From assembly GCF_003573695.1 (NCBI RefSeq), contig NC_039359.1:118613849-118677848 (forward strand): DNA of 64,000 nt, read 5' to 3'. The translations under genes were made by a program, and so were the position numbers. Below are positions 1 to 10,893 of this stretch, one piece after another; position 1 is the first letter of the stretch, and every line of letters begins with the position of its first letter. This DNA is from Papaver somniferum. Its lineage: Eukaryota; Streptophyta; Magnoliopsida; Ranunculales; Papaveraceae. The notes below the pieces were generated by a model, which saw nothing but the letters and a program-made list of their open reading frames with translations, did no database searches and was not told the origin of the DNA.

Positions 1-272
1 TGAATGCGTGACTGCGCCGCCTTGTGATAGCGGTGAGGCCTTGGGTATCAAAGCTCCACTGAGCTTCCCTCGCCTCAATTCAACTTACTTTGACTCGGAT
101 TGATTCCAGAGGGGTTTGCTTAAATTGTAACGAATTCCCTTTCGAAAGATAGAAGCTGGTCTAGAAACAATCTAAGTGGAGCCATCATGCTTTTTGTTTG
201 CTAGATTTTATAGGTTTGATTTGGTCGAGTCAGCCTTGTTTGTGATTGTGTAGAATTCCCTTGCAATTAAGA

Positions 273-1499
273 ATGTCGAGATGGTATGATAGAAGCCAAT
301 ACAATGAATATCGACCTGAATTTGAATATGGACATCATCAGTTTTATTACCATGGTGGGAATAGTGGTTGGGAACGCCAAACTTTTCAAGGTTATGGTTC
401 ATACCATGGTGAGCCCAATCACTATCCTCACAACCATCAGTCATACGAGAAAAATTCTGCTAATTCCTCTTTACTTGAGTCGACACGTAAGTTAGCTGAG
501 ACAGCACGTAAGTTCGCTGAAATGAATAACTTAGTTATGGACGAAAATAATGCAATGAGTGAACTTTCTTTACCTGATTTCCTAGATTACGTCAGGAATT
601 CATGTGAGTCGGCCCAAAAGCTTTTGTTAGAGACCCAGAATAGAACTTCTCTAAAAGATCTAAATTTCCAAAATAGTGTTTCCAATTTTACCCTTGATGT
701 AAATAGTGAATATTTGCCTAATCTAGAGGACGAGGTTAGAATAAAAGACACTACTTATTTAGATAAGGTTCAATCATCTTTGTACTATGATGATGAGGAT
801 AGCAGTAATGAAGAATCTGAAATATGTAGGCATAGTGATCAGGAGTCTAGTAATCCAATTGAGCTGTATAGTGATTATATTATTTCTAGTTCAAATCCAA
901 ATAATTTTTATGATTATTCACCTATTCAAAAGGACGAGGATTTGATTAGGGATACCACCGTTTTATACGATGTAGTTTTTCCTTTTGATTACGAAGCCGA
1001 TAGTGGTTTAGAGGAACGGGTTCATTTCGAAAATACTGTTTTAGAGTCTAGCGACTTAGAAACAATAGTCTTGGAAGAAGAAGATAGACCCATAGAGATG
1101 AGTAAAGATGCACTACCTGATAATAACTTAGAAGAATCTCTTGAATATTTTAAGGACTCTGAAGATACGAAAATTCAAGAAATAATTAGCGGTCTATCTA
1201 GAGACACTGAAAACTCTAAGTTTGGGGGTGATTATCACTTTCCTAGTGCCTTACCTTTAACTCTCAGAAAGTCCCCACACTTAGGACTTGATATCTCTGC
1301 CTCGACCATTTTGCAAGATTACCTTCATACTCGTTTTCCCGAACCTAATGATGTCCAGGAAGAAGTTCAGTCGTTAGAAACCCATCCTATGGTTGATGTG
1401 GTTTGCTCAGGCTATGATACCCAGATTGACTTTGTTTTCCCACCAAATAGTTTTCTTCCAAATGTGGGAACGTTATATTTCAAATGTGTCGAATATTAA
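273..1499 (+). CDS. Acidic orphan ORF inside the gypsy-like element
   Basis: An open frame of about 408 codons from the first ATG at 273 (MSRWYDRSQYNEYRPEF). The frame is open a little further upstream, but only through a TTG. The N-terminal 60 residues are rich in Tyr, His, Gln and Gly; the rest is strongly acidic with many Asp, Glu and Ser and no hydrophobic segment, signal peptide or zinc knuckle. I recognise no enzyme domain. Its place upstream of the non-coding 3' region of an LTR element suggests an element-encoded accessory protein rather than a host gene. The frame ends at 1499, and a second ORF begins in another frame 15 bases earlier with the same composition, so the stop is probably a frameshift. 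Function unknown. Confidence 0.45.
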   Translation: MSRWYDRSQYNEYRPEFEYGHHQFYYHGGNSGWERQTFQGYGSYHGEPNHYPHNHQSYEKNSANSSLLESTRKLAETARKFAEMNNLVMDENNAMSELSLPDFLDYVRNSCESAQKLLLETQNRTSLKDLNFQNSVSNFTLDVNSEYLPNLEDEVRIKDTTYLDKVQSSLYYDDEDSSNEESEICRHSDQESSNPIELYSDYIISSSNPNNFYDYSPIQKDEDLIRDTTVLYDVVFPFDYEADSGLEERVHFENTVLESSDLETIVLEEEDRPIEMSKDALPDNNLEESLEYFKDSEDTKIQEIISGLSRDTENSKFGGDYHFPSALPLTLRKSPHLGLDISASTILQDYLHTRFPEPNDVQEEVQSLETHPMVDVVCSGYDTQIDFVFPPNSFLPNVGTLYFKCVEY

Positions 1500-1789
1500 G
1501 TTGTGAGACTAAACCTAAATGCTTTAGGAAATTAGAATCGACACATTTGCTTAAGAATGACCACTACTCTCATTTTGGTCAATATTGTAAGTCAAATCTT
1601 ATCGACTTAGAGGATATTCAGTTATTTAGGTTATTATTGTGCACTTCTAAGATCATATCTGAGTTTTTCCAGACTCTAGGACCTAATGATTCGGATCCCA
1701 CCTATGAAGAAACGCAACCTATGAAAATATTTTATTTAGACCCTTTCTTAGAACCTGAACCTGAACCACAATTAGATATAAGTATCTAA
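1484..1789 (+). pseudogene. Frame-shifted continuation of the acidic orphan ORF
   Basis: About 100 codons in a different frame, overlapping the end of the 273-1499 frame. It continues the acidic, domain-free character and ends with a short Glu-Pro repeat (EPEPEPQ) and the stop at 1789. The most economical reading is one protein of a little over 500 residues broken by a small indel near 1490. It is followed by non-coding sequence up to the LTR. Confidence 0.4.
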
Positions 1790-3097
1790 ATCAGGAAACT
1801 AGATAAGGGCATATTATCCTTGTTCACTTTCTTGGGTTATTGTAGTTTCCTTTGGTCAGCTCTTTTTGGTTTTGAAGACCCACAGTTATTTCGGATGTTA
1901 CTTTTTGATTCTATGAGGTGACTAATTCCTTCTGATGTCTGGCTGAACACTTTAAACTTAGCACTTCTTGGGAGGTAACCCAATCTCATGCAACACGGTA
2001 ATATCTTTCCTTATCTCTTTTGCTTCAAATGGGAACAGTTTATCCTTGTTCATGCTTTTAATTTCATCTTTAGAACATTGAGGACAATGTTAGATTTAAG
2101 TTTGGGGGTATGGGAGGAACTTTTTAGTTGCAGTATGAATAAATAAACTCCAGAGCCTAGAAATATATGCGTATTTAGGATGGCACTAACCAATCTAAGT
2201 GGATGGAAGCATTTTGGTTGTAGGAGTTGAGGAACCAATCTGAATAGATGGAAACATCTAAAGAGTCTATTCATAAAAGCACAGAGCTCAGGTGTTAGAA
2301 ATAACATGATAGTTTCACCATATCTCGTTGAGTCCTTTTCACTTCTATTTTTATTTTATTTTGTTTTTAAACCATGTCTCTCTAAGTGATAGGTGGGGCC
2401 CACGATTCAAGTTGTTACCAATGCTAGGATGAATTAGAGTGATTGAGTTACAAAAAAAAAAGTTGAAAAAAAAAGTTGAAAATAAAATAAAATTGAGACC
2501 AGACCATTCGACCAAAAGGAAAATTCAATAAAGTCGACCACTGGTACCCTTGTATATGCCAGTTGTGTTGACCTAGAGTTAGGTTATCGACCACTGGTAC
2601 CCTTGTATATGCCAGTGTGTTGATATTAGTCAGACTAGTATCTCAATCCACTAGGATAGGTTCATTTTGGCGGAGGCCTTCAGACAGATATGGGAAACGT
2701 CGTTCACTTAGTAAACATCAAAACCATCTATGTTTTTCTATATCCATCTCTTAATCTTTCCATGTGATTAGTTTGACTCCGAATATGATGTCCATAGTGC
2801 AACTATCTGAGTAGAGCTCTGTCACTTATATATGAATTTTAGTATGCTTGAGTGCAAACTCGTGTACATCAATTGGAATTTCGCATCAGGGTACTTCCTC
2901 TTGTAGTCAATAAGTATGCCAACCAAGGAGATTCTTTAGTGCCTTCCAAGGTTGTTGTAGATAGCTAGGGTCTGGAGTATTGGTTTTTTGGGTACACCTC
3001 TGGTAAACCCTCCCGAGATTAACTCGGTCACTAGGGACACCTAGTGAGTTAGGATTTTATTTTCAATATTAGTTTTGCTCGAGGACTATCAAATAAT
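1790..3097 (+). other. Non-coding 3' region of the gypsy-like element
   Basis: No credible gene. It holds the GGGAGGTAACCCA landmark near 1970, a first purine tract near 2096, a poly-A-rich patch near 2450-2490 and a duplicated 30-bp sequence (separate entry). This is the usual long untranslated stretch between the last ORF and the 3' LTR in these elements. Confidence 0.55.
2534..2616 (+). repeat. Two direct copies of a 30-bp sequence
   Basis: The 30-bp sequence starting TCGACCACTGGTACCC occurs at 2534-2563 and, unchanged, at 2587-2616, a 53-bp period. Each copy contains the palindrome GGTACC. It lies in the untranslated 3' part of the gypsy-like element. Confidence 0.85.
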
Positions 3098-3108
3098 AAG
3101 TTTGGGGG
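3098..3108 (+). promoter_or_regulatory. Polypurine tract before the LTR
   Basis: The mostly purine string AAGTTTGGGGG lies immediately 5' of the LTR start TGTTGATAG. This is the expected place for the plus-strand primer of reverse transcription and sets the LTR boundary. Confidence 0.65.
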
Positions 3109-4630
3109 TGTTGATAGACACATTTATGTGTCTAATGTGTCTCAATTGTATGTATTGTTAGTACTCGATTTTCTATTTATTTTGTTATTTTATGTCTTTA
3201 TAGGTATTTTTAGAGAAATAAGCTCTTGCGGCAAAAATTGGCTCAAAAAGTGGTGTTTTACACCCTAGGATAAAGTACTAGAGACACTCCAGAAATGCAC
3301 CGGAAGAATCCCAGAAATGTCCCGGAGGAACCCCAGAAAAATTATTGTTTCAACCCCAAAAATTACTATTTCCGCCCCAATTGCTAAAGGGACCCCAGGA
3401 ATGGATTAGGGGGAGGTCACTTTCTTCCCAGAATTTGAAAATATTTTTGGCGGGAAAATTATTTCATACACTGGCAGATTTTACGGGCATGATTTGAAAG
3501 GGTTATGAGTAGACGAAAGAGCTGAAATTCAAGGGACAGACTCCTTATGGGTATATGAATATATTTTGAGTGTTGGAATGGCCTGAGTTGGGCCCAATCG
3601 CCGGATATTTTTCACAACAGTTAAAAAAGGAAAATAGGGTTTCAAGTTGATTTATGGAAATTAAAGGAGACTAAAGGCAAGAAAAATAATTCTGAGGATT
3701 CATATACATATTTAGAAGATATTGGAATGATCGAAACATCTCAGAAACGCGTGGAGAAAGAAAATATAGAAATTATTGCTCGTGGAAAATATTTGTGTTC
3801 AATGAAGATTATTTGGAGTTATGACGAGATTCAATGCGTGATATGGGTATAAATAGTCTCTTAGGGTGATGTAGAAGCGGTGTCGAGAGTTGGGAGGAGA
3901 AGAGAGGAAGTTGCAGAGGAAGAATCACGAATTCTCTCTGCTGCTGCTGCTTTTCGTGATGAAGATGAAGAACATGAAGAACGGACCTGCACCAGCAGTC
4001 GTTTATCAACAGTGAAACAGACTCACAGGCGTGGGTCGTAGGTGTGGGTCTTAGAGCCACAGTAACAATAACACTTCTTCTGTGTCGTTCATTTTGGACG
4101 CTTTCTGTGGGTCGCACATTCACTGTTTTATTATTTCATCTCCATTTTCATCCTTGTAAACACCCTTTGAGCAATAAATAAATATTTTGAGCGTGTTTTT
4201 ATCATGATGAGCTAAACCCAACACTGGGACGACGGAGGAGGTCGAATTTCATCCATGTGGTAATTTCATTAATTCTTTTATTTACTTTTTGCACTAATTT
4301 TAATTGAATTAAGATTTTAAATTAATTACTTGTGATTTCATTTGATGGAGTATGCTTAGTCCTAGGGATTTTTGATATGCCATGCTTAAGAAATACAAGT
4401 AATATTTTATAAAATCTATCTTGGCAATAAACTAGAGTTAATATTTGTTTTGTTTTGAACTATAATCGCCTAGAATTAAATTCTGAACCACTTGAAAATG
4501 AAAAATGGCCGAATCTTTAGTCCCAGTTTCTCGCACCAGTGTTAATATTTTTATTGTATATATTTATCTTTTTTATTAAATTTAAAAAATTATCCTTCAC
4601 AAGTCCGAGAGTTTGAACCTCATTACTACA
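3109..4630 (+). repeat. 3' LTR of the gypsy-like element
   Basis: It starts TGTTGATAGACACATTTATG after the polypurine tract. It contains a TATA box (TATAAATA, 3848-3855) and a polyadenylation signal (AATAAA, 4173-4178) in the order expected of U3-R-U5. The 3' end is placed at CTACA (4630), after a stretch resembling the usual U5 end of such LTRs; that end could be off by tens of bases because no second copy is in the window. Confidence 0.55.
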
Positions 4631-5315
4631 ACCCACGAAAATAAAAAATCACCGGCCGGCCAAAGCCCGGTCCCACAAGTTTTCATAGTTTATATTATTT
4701 TATTATTATTTGATGATTTGTGCAAAAATACCATGAAATCAGGGATTTTTTCATGAAATTAGAGAAATAATAATAATAAATAATAATAATAAGGAACCGT
4801 GGATGTGGGGCCGGTTGGGACCAAGGCATGGCCGGTTGGCTAATGGTCACGCCCCACACTCCTTTCCTTAATTTTATATTATTTTTTATGGATTTATGGA
4901 AGTACCATGAAACCGAGGAGTTTCCTCGAGACGAAGGAGATTTGATAAAACGAGAGGATTTTCATCAAATCATGGAAAATAATAAAAATGCATTAAAAAT
5001 ATAAAACCGGCGTGGGATTGATCAAGACACGGTCGGTCGGTCGTGTGTCCATGCTCCCAGCACCCTGGTCAATATTTTTAATTATTTATTATTTTCTTCT
5101 CTATTTTGCATAGGTTCATCGTTTCGTTGTATTTTTGAAATACTCGTTCGTGCGGTGACTGTTAGTGTATCATCGTTGAATACACCTTCACCATTTGAAT
5201 CGGGGATTACTTAGAGGTAGCTCAGACGCCCGGTTGTTGATTATTTATTAGTAATTGTGGAATTCAGTGGAGAATAATTCACAAAATTGAGTAATAAGAT
5301 GTTTATTATTAATGG

Positions 5316-5600
5316 ATAGGATCAGCCGAGGATTCGACTACGAATTCAGAATAATAAAGTGAGCATTACCATTCCATGGGATCGTAGATTCGACCATAGA
5401 ATCGTAGTAATTAAGGTTTATCTATTACCATTTAGGAGACCAGTTGTGGATTCGATCATGAAATCGGAGTAATGAGATAACGTAGTTATTGCTATTCTAT
5501 GAGATCAAGTCATGGATTCGATCATAGAATCAGAACAATTGTTATTGTCATTCCATGGGACCAGTCGTGGATTCGACCATGGAATAGGAGCGATTGCAAT
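5316..5600 (+). repeat. Diverged tandem repeat of about 60-70 bp
   Basis: About four to five units share the core GGATTCGA(C/T)CA with the word CCATGGGA(C/T)CAGTCG or a variant, alternating with AATAATTG-like spacers. Copies are visible at about 5325, 5383, 5450, 5510 and 5570. They lie in the non-coding LTR-like block and no frame is maintained. Confidence 0.6.
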
Positions 5601-5620
5601 TAGGAATAATTAACATTGTG

Positions 5621-5773
5621 GCTCTATACTAGCAGCGCAAGCTGTCTAGGAGCATTAATTATCCTGATACGAGCTTGCCGGTAAGTCATATCCTTTATAT
5701 AGTCAGGGTAAACTTGTTGTTTGTTCCTGAAGATGTCATCGCTCTATACTAGCAGAGCAAGCTGTCTAGGAGC
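5621..5773 (+). repeat. Two direct copies of a 33-bp sequence 120 bp apart
   Basis: The sequence starting GCTCTATACTAGCAG and ending CTGTCTAGGAGC occurs at 5621-5653 and 5741-5773 with one visible mismatch (C/A). It is part of the surrounding unresolved LTR-like repeat. Confidence 0.8.
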
Positions 5774-6591
5774 CGTCCATCTCGTGATGCTATATAGAAA
5801 TAATCACTGAAAGTATTCAATATTCATGAGATATGCCGTTGTCCAGTCGTGAGACTGCATATCTACATGTACTCTGAGAGAAAGTACTCTCCGTTGAGAA
5901 TTCGATGAGAGACCCGTGTCTCGATACTCACGTCTGATTGCTGAATCAGAGCTTCATACAATTATGAGTTTACGAATTTGGCCTTTGTCGAAAATCCACC
6001 ATCTACACACATCAATCCCAATGATGTGGGAAACGTTACTTGGCTTGTTTGGCGTAACAACTTTGCCTAAATTAGGGTTTGGCGTGTCAAAGCTCTAATT
6101 AGTGCATGCGGCATGTGGCATGTGGCCGTGGCAGTGGCGTATCGGCGTTTTGTGCAAATGGTGCCATAGCCACACCAAAGGAACCATAGCCATGACATCA
6201 TGTGGAAATGGCCACAGGAGTAAGGATTACCACGGGCGGATATGATATGACATCTTTTTTAGGGTTTCCTGGGTCTCACATGGATCGTGGCATGTTGTGG
6301 GCCCGAAGTGGCATAATTGGCACCACGACTGGAAATTAGGGTTTCGACCATGAAGGGTCGTGTTTCTGGTTAGGATAACCATATTAAAGTCTGTTATGGC
6401 GTTGGCCACAGACAGAAGATGGGTTGGCACGTAAGTGCACTATTTATGGTATATTGCCACGTTTGGCATGTGTTTTGTGGCAAAGTGGCACGTCTGGCAT
6501 GTTGGGCATGCACGTTTGGCATGTTAGTTAGCGCATTGGCGCAACTTTTAGGAAGCCAATTTTTACATCTCTTTTTTAATACTGTGGCAGG

Positions 6592-6800
6592 TTTTGAGCA
6601 ACCTGATTGGTCGAAAGAGAGGGCCGACCAAAACACGGGCGTGGCCACACTTCTAGTGTAAGTGTGGCAATTTTAAAGCGACCTGATTGGTCGATGGGAA
6701 ATAGGACCGGCAAGTATGGGCCCAACCACAACTTATGTGTTTGTGTGGCGGGTTTAAGGGACCTGATTGGTCGAGGGAAATAGGGCCGGTTAGGTAACAT
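6592..6800 (+). repeat. Three tandem units with ACCTGATTGGTCGA
   Basis: Three copies of GG(T/G)TTTNAG followed by ACCTGATTGGTCGA and a GGCCGG or GACCGG word occur at about 6592, 6673 and 6753, a period near 80 bp. The short ORFs over this block on both strands change frame with each unit and are not genes. Confidence 0.7.
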
Positions 6801-7480
6801 GGGGCATGGCCAATGACAAGTGGCGCCGGCTGTCCTAAGGCATGGGCACGCCTCCCTTTGTTGTTGTTCCTATTATGCGGCTCTTCTACTTCTTGTTTTC
6901 TATTTTTGGGTAGCATTTTGTACCTACTAATCCATGGCGGATTAATTACCTAGTTCGTCTAGGCTTAATTTCGACAAGCAAGGTATGATATACTGCGCAA
7001 GGCGCAAAACCCTAACTTTTGCAAATTAGTCAGGGTAATAGATTGAATTCTATGTGTTGATGCAGAGTTCTATTAAGTTCATTGCCAGAGAGAAGTATGC
7101 TTTCTGATTGAATACCTTATGCAAAGACCTTATCCATGATACTTGGAAATTCGTGTTACTCTGCTGCGAGTGAACACAAATCGTCATGCCATATCAACAT
7201 TAAGGGTTCAGCCGGGGAACATAGCACAAAAAGCATTCAAAGAAACTTATATTAAGTGAATATAGGCAAGGAGCCAAAATTTACAGAATATCTGGGATTT
7301 TTGCTACATGCACCATTCTAGGTAAATTTCATATATATATATATTGAGTTGCTCAATAAATGTGCCAGTGAAGAGGTTGAACACTCGTCACTTTACATGG
7401 CTCCGTTTCTTTGCAAAGTGACGGCACATTAAATGCAGGGTTTTACAAGTTTAGCCCTGAACTAAAATCCACCATCAACA

Positions 7481-8334
7481 CTCCTACAATAGTTCAATCA
7501 TCCAAATACCAGGCTTGGAGATCAAGTTTACATTTAGAAGCAATTTGACTCACCAAGGGATGTAAATTCAAGGCAAATAGCAGTGGACTCAATGGGACAC
7601 CTTGTTGTACACCTTGTGCAGATGAGAGAATAAATTCATTGTAGTATAATTTTGCCAGGTAGCATAACTAAACCCATCTGGAGATGCTTGGGCACCAGAG
7701 TCTCGATTCTATCAACATTGTAATTGTATCTACCATATTGAATGCATTACTGAAGTCAATGAGCAGCATTGTCAAGTTGTTGTGACTACCTTTAGTCTCT
7801 AAGAGTTTTTTGACTGAGTGGAGAATACCTTCACCCCCTATACCCAGCCCAAATTGGTAATTTCCTAGATATCATGCCATTTGCTTACCCACGAATGTTG
7901 TTGTTATTTTTTAATACAACCTTCTCCAGGTTGTACATACAACTATAGGTCTATTTACCTCCTGGTTTCATTAGAGATGTCCGAGTGGCACTAGAAATGT
8001 ATTCCCTTAATTTTGTAGGGCATGTACCTGCTAACCACAGATTAATTACACCTGCAATGGATGTCAGTAACAACAACAACTGCTCCACTCAGGGAATCTA
8101 ACAAATAATGTGCTCTTAGTCCATCCCTTGCACATGAGGTGCCTTTAGGGAAACTCTCAATTGTACCCAAAACATCCTTGGCATCAGTTGTAATAGAAGC
8201 AACTTCAATGGCTTATAAGAAATATCATGTGGTACTGGTAGTACACTTGGATGCTTTTGGTTAAGTTCTGAAAATGTATCTGCATTGGCTAGAGCAATAC
8301 CACTTGAAGAGATAATTTTAATGGCTGATGTTAG
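7481..8334 (-). pseudogene. Reverse-transcriptase-like protein pseudogene, C-terminal part
   Basis: Read on the minus strand, fragments in several frames match the plant family of large reverse-transcriptase-like proteins. In order they are a segment like SSSGIA...KHP, one like APHVQGMD (where the family has a CGRDGL motif), a LGWV/GEGILHSV segment, LIDFSNAFNMVDT, the RWVLCY/LAKLYYNEF segment, QGVQQGVPLSPLLFALNLHP and AWYLDD. The catalytic YLDD is at 7497-7508 and is followed directly by a TGA stop. Several other frameshifts and stops are present, so the gene is dead. It is cut at 7480 by an LTR-like end and at 8334 by a copia LTR; the N-terminal part resumes at 9345. Whether the ancestor was a non-LTR retroelement or a host gene is not decided here. 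Confidence 0.75.
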
Positions 8335-8800
8335 AGCACTACTCGGTCGAACTCGCAAGTTTTGATATCTCAAGCTTATTATCAAATTTAGTCGCACAAA
8401 ACTATATCTTGATTTATAGTATACATTTAGTCAAGTATCAGACTAGGAATATAAGTGTGCAGTTGAGTATCAGGCATCACTGGATCAACTATTGAAGACG
8501 AAGATCAACCGAAGACATCTAGAGAACTTCATCAACAAAAAGTATGTGAAGACCGAACCATTCTATTTACTCACATGATCACCATTCTATCTTTATGAGA
8601 CTAAGTCGTATGGATATGTGGACTTTAAACATTGCATATAAGAAGTTTCAAGTTAAGCTTGTCTTGTTCAAATCTCAAAATATGATTTAAGCAATAGTCA
8701 TTCATATACTTGATGAATTTATTTAAGAACAATTTATTGTTTGTGAACAAAGTCATGACTCAAGTTGATCATTTGAAAATACCCCGAGCGATGATATTCG
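8335..8800 (+). repeat. 5' fragment of a SIRE-like copia LTR
   Basis: It starts TGTTAGAGCACTACTCGGTC, the same terminus as the large copia LTRs at 53542-58975 and 63065. It continues with matching words (ATCTCAAG, CTTCATCAACAAAAAGTATG, TATGAGAC) for about 450 bp before similarity fades near 8800. It interrupts the reverse-transcriptase-like pseudogene. The right end is not sharp. Confidence 0.65.
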
Positions 8801-8964
8801 CCATTGATGTTATTTGGTAATGTTTCGAATTGATTATAAGAGAGATATAGAACTACTGAAAATATGGATACAGGACCGTACACGTACCAGCTTAACTGTA
8901 TTGGTTCTGATGATATCTTAATCCGTATCCCACAATAAATTATGGGTTAAGAGGGGGCGATATT

Positions 8965-9344
8965 TGTACCATGATATTGGGGCGCCAATATCAAAGATCA
9001 ATTTTGTCCCATGCCCAGCAGCCCATTTCGCCGGTTCGTTTCCGCCAACCCGTATCCACGATCCAAGTAGAAGGTTCTAGAACATCCGAATGTAAATGGG
9101 CACAATTGTATAAATATGGGAAAAAGAGGAAAAACCAGGAGGAGGAAAAACAATTGTAATCGAATCAATAAAATAAAAAAAAAGGTCTCCTTATGGAGAT
9201 TCATCGGTGGATGTAGGCTCAATCCCAAACCACGTTAAATTTTGTGTCTTTCTTGTTTCCCTTCAATTTGTTTCTAACCCTAATTCACAATAATCATCAT
9301 CAAATCATCGTGTTTGCGCCTAAAAGTAATTTTGGGTACAAACA
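8965..9344 (+). repeat. 3' LTR of a second, short-LTR copia element
   Basis: It is preceded by the purine tract GAGGGGGCGA (8951-8960), begins TGTACCATGATATTGG and ends GGGTACAAACA. TGTACC and GGTACA make short inverted termini of a 380-bp LTR. Inside are TATAAATATGG near 9110 and an AATAAAATAAA signal near 9167. Only about 100-150 bp of upstream internal sequence remains, so this is a truncated copy. It lies inside the reverse-transcriptase-like pseudogene, next to the SIRE-like LTR fragment. Confidence 0.6.
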
Positions 9345-10118
9345 GAGATATAAACTCTTTATACAATTTTGTTCAAGGATCATTAAGTTAGTCTACTTGG
9401 AGTTGTTCTAAGTTTTTATCCATACATTTTTCTAAATGGAAAAGTTGGTGGTGTACTTGGTACCCCCTCGTTTTTAGCTGCAGTATATTGTTCACAGTTG
9501 ATTTTCTTCTTACAAGCCTGTAATTTGTTATGGTTCTGATTTTTCTTTTTCTTGCTACGAAATTTGCTCTCCTGAGTTTGGCTGTAAACTTCTAACAACT
9601 TGTGTCCATGGTAACACAACCATTAGGTTTAATCCATTTTAGTAATGTCTGATTGATGGCTGCAGTTTGCCTCTCTTCAACTGTGCACTTTGGAACGTAT
9701 TAATTCAAGGTGCAAACTTGCAAAAGGAATAGTGTTGTATCCATGCAAACATATCTAATGGGTGAAGGATTACCTTATCCAGTGCAGCTTTTAGAGTTCT
9801 GGAGAAGTTGAGACGACATGGTGGTGGAATTGAGGAGAAGATGGTGATACGTTTTTGAAAAACCAAGTTTAGTAGTTCCAGAGTTAAACCATTTGGTTGA
9901 TTAATTTCCTCTGTATCAACTGTTTCAGTGTTACCAACAATAGATTTTGACACACCATGAATAAAAAAGTCAGCACTAATGCCATTAGCAGGACCAGCAA
10001 CAATATCACCATCATGATGACGACAAGCTCTTGGGCATGCGTGTAAGTGCATGCACTTTACACATAGCCACATCTGTAACGGTTGCAGAACATCTTCGCA
10101 TGCAGCATATACATTCAC
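9345..10118 (-). pseudogene. Reverse-transcriptase-like protein pseudogene, N-terminal part
   Basis: The minus-strand frame at 9705-10118 (137 codons) carries the Cys/His-rich start CEDVLQPLQMWLCVKCMHLH...CPRACRHHDG and the segment PPPCRLNFSRTLKAALD typical of the N-terminal half of the plant reverse-transcriptase-like family. The frame then breaks; a weak match to the following basic region lies at about 9620-9700. With the 7481-8334 part it forms one gene split by copia insertions at 8335-9344. The long open stretch suggests the N-terminal part decayed more slowly or is younger. No intact product is possible. Confidence 0.65.
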
Positions 10119-10639
10119 ATTGCGTCTTATTCTATCTCTGCAGGTTTCCTTGTTAGCCTATGTAGCACAGTGCTTATCATGTACATGCCTAAAAAAAACT
10201 AATGGAAAATCCCCTCCCATTGACACCATCATGATATAAATTATAATTTTTAAAAAAACAATGAAAATTACCATCCTGTGATTATGATGTAGACGAGATT
10301 TGAGTGATAAAGGAGAACATGGTGATGGGTTTTGTGAAACCACTACCTATGATGCTTGTTGTTGCTGAAAGATTGATGGAGAATAAGATCGAGTTCTGGG
10401 CATTGTTCATCAAACCTAAGAACGTAAATGATTTAGCTGACTCAGGTGTATCGATGAAGATGAAAATCATGACAGAAAAGGCGTCATCCAGTTGAATTCA
10501 GTAATGATAATGCGTGAGGAAGGAAAGGGGCAATAAATGTAAGGTTGAATTTAGGAGAAGGGGAGGAAACACTATAAGCTTTGAATTACCTGCAATGAAT
10601 GTAAAGTTGAATTCAGGGGTGATTTTTCACCTGATTGCG
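10119..10639. other. No gene seen; low-complexity flank
   Basis: Short ORFs of about 60 codons on both strands overlap each other and carry no recognisable domain. A near-duplicated phrase containing AATGTAA(A/G)GTTGAATT(C/T)AGG occurs at about 10535 and 10598. It may be upstream sequence of the reverse-transcriptase-like pseudogene. Confidence 0.4.
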
Positions 10640-10893
10640 GACCTGTACTATAGTAGTTGAACAAATTGTCGTGCTAGCCTACCAGCGAGCCTCATGAGGA
10701 ACCAACAAAGGGAGCCAAGACGGATAATGGGGATGATTATGTTGCAAGGGGGCAAGCTAACTCTACCTCATGGTCCTCATCCCATGTCAAATTCTGCAGT
10801 ATTCCTCCATTGGTGACTCGGACCCGGGACCTCCTAAAGCGTATCAAACCTGTGAGGAACGGGAATAACTAGCTGAGCTAGCTACCCGCATAT
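10640..10893 (-). mobile_element. tRNA-derived SINE-like repeat
   Basis: The minus strand from about 10893 reads GGGTAGCTAGCTCAGCTAG, which contains a good RNA polymerase III A box (TAGCTCAGCTAG). About 50 nt later it reads GGGTCCGAGTC, a near-consensus B box. Some 170 bp of unrelated body follow, to about 10640. This is the layout of a tRNA-headed SINE. I see no clean poly-A tail or target duplication, so the 3' limit is approximate. Confidence 0.5.

Larger units (their letters stand above)
1..4630 (+). mobile_element. 3' part of a gypsy-like LTR retrotransposon, cut by the window start
   Basis: The segment ends in a purine tract followed by a long LTR that starts TGTTGATAGACAC at 3109. Upstream, at about 1965-1990, lies a variant of the GGGAGGTAACCCA motif that is common after the coding region of Athila/Tat-type plant elements. 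The purine-rich string AAGTTTGGGGG occurs at about 2096 and again just before the LTR. No gag, RT or integrase is present in the visible part, so the coding domains are either to the left of the window or absent. Lineage (Athila/Tat-like) is inferred from these non-coding landmarks only. Confidence 0.6.
4631..7480. repeat. LTR-like non-coding repeat DNA, element unresolved
   Basis: No gene. The stretch has AT-rich blocks with TAATAATAA runs, GC-richer blocks with GGCCGGTTGG words, and several tandem repeat families listed separately. The right end AAAATCCACCATCAACA (to 7480) looks like an LTR terminus ending in CA and abuts the reverse-transcriptase-like pseudogene. A near copy, AAAATCCACCATCTACA, lies at about 5992-6008, so two related LTR ends may be nested here. 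I could not settle the orientation or find a matching target duplication. Confidence 0.45.

Noticed and set aside
208..444. Minus-strand ORF of 78 codons opposite the acidic orphan ORF
   Set aside because: It lies wholly inside the longer plus-strand frame and shows only mirrored His/Tyr-rich composition.
3809..4123. Minus-strand ORF of 104 codons in the first LTR
   Set aside because: It overlaps the TATA-R region of the LTR and has low-complexity Gln/Leu composition with no domain.
6227..6916. Overlapping ORFs of 67-87 codons on both strands
   Set aside because: They follow the ACCTGATTGGTCGA and GGCATGTGG tandem repeats and change frame with each unit.
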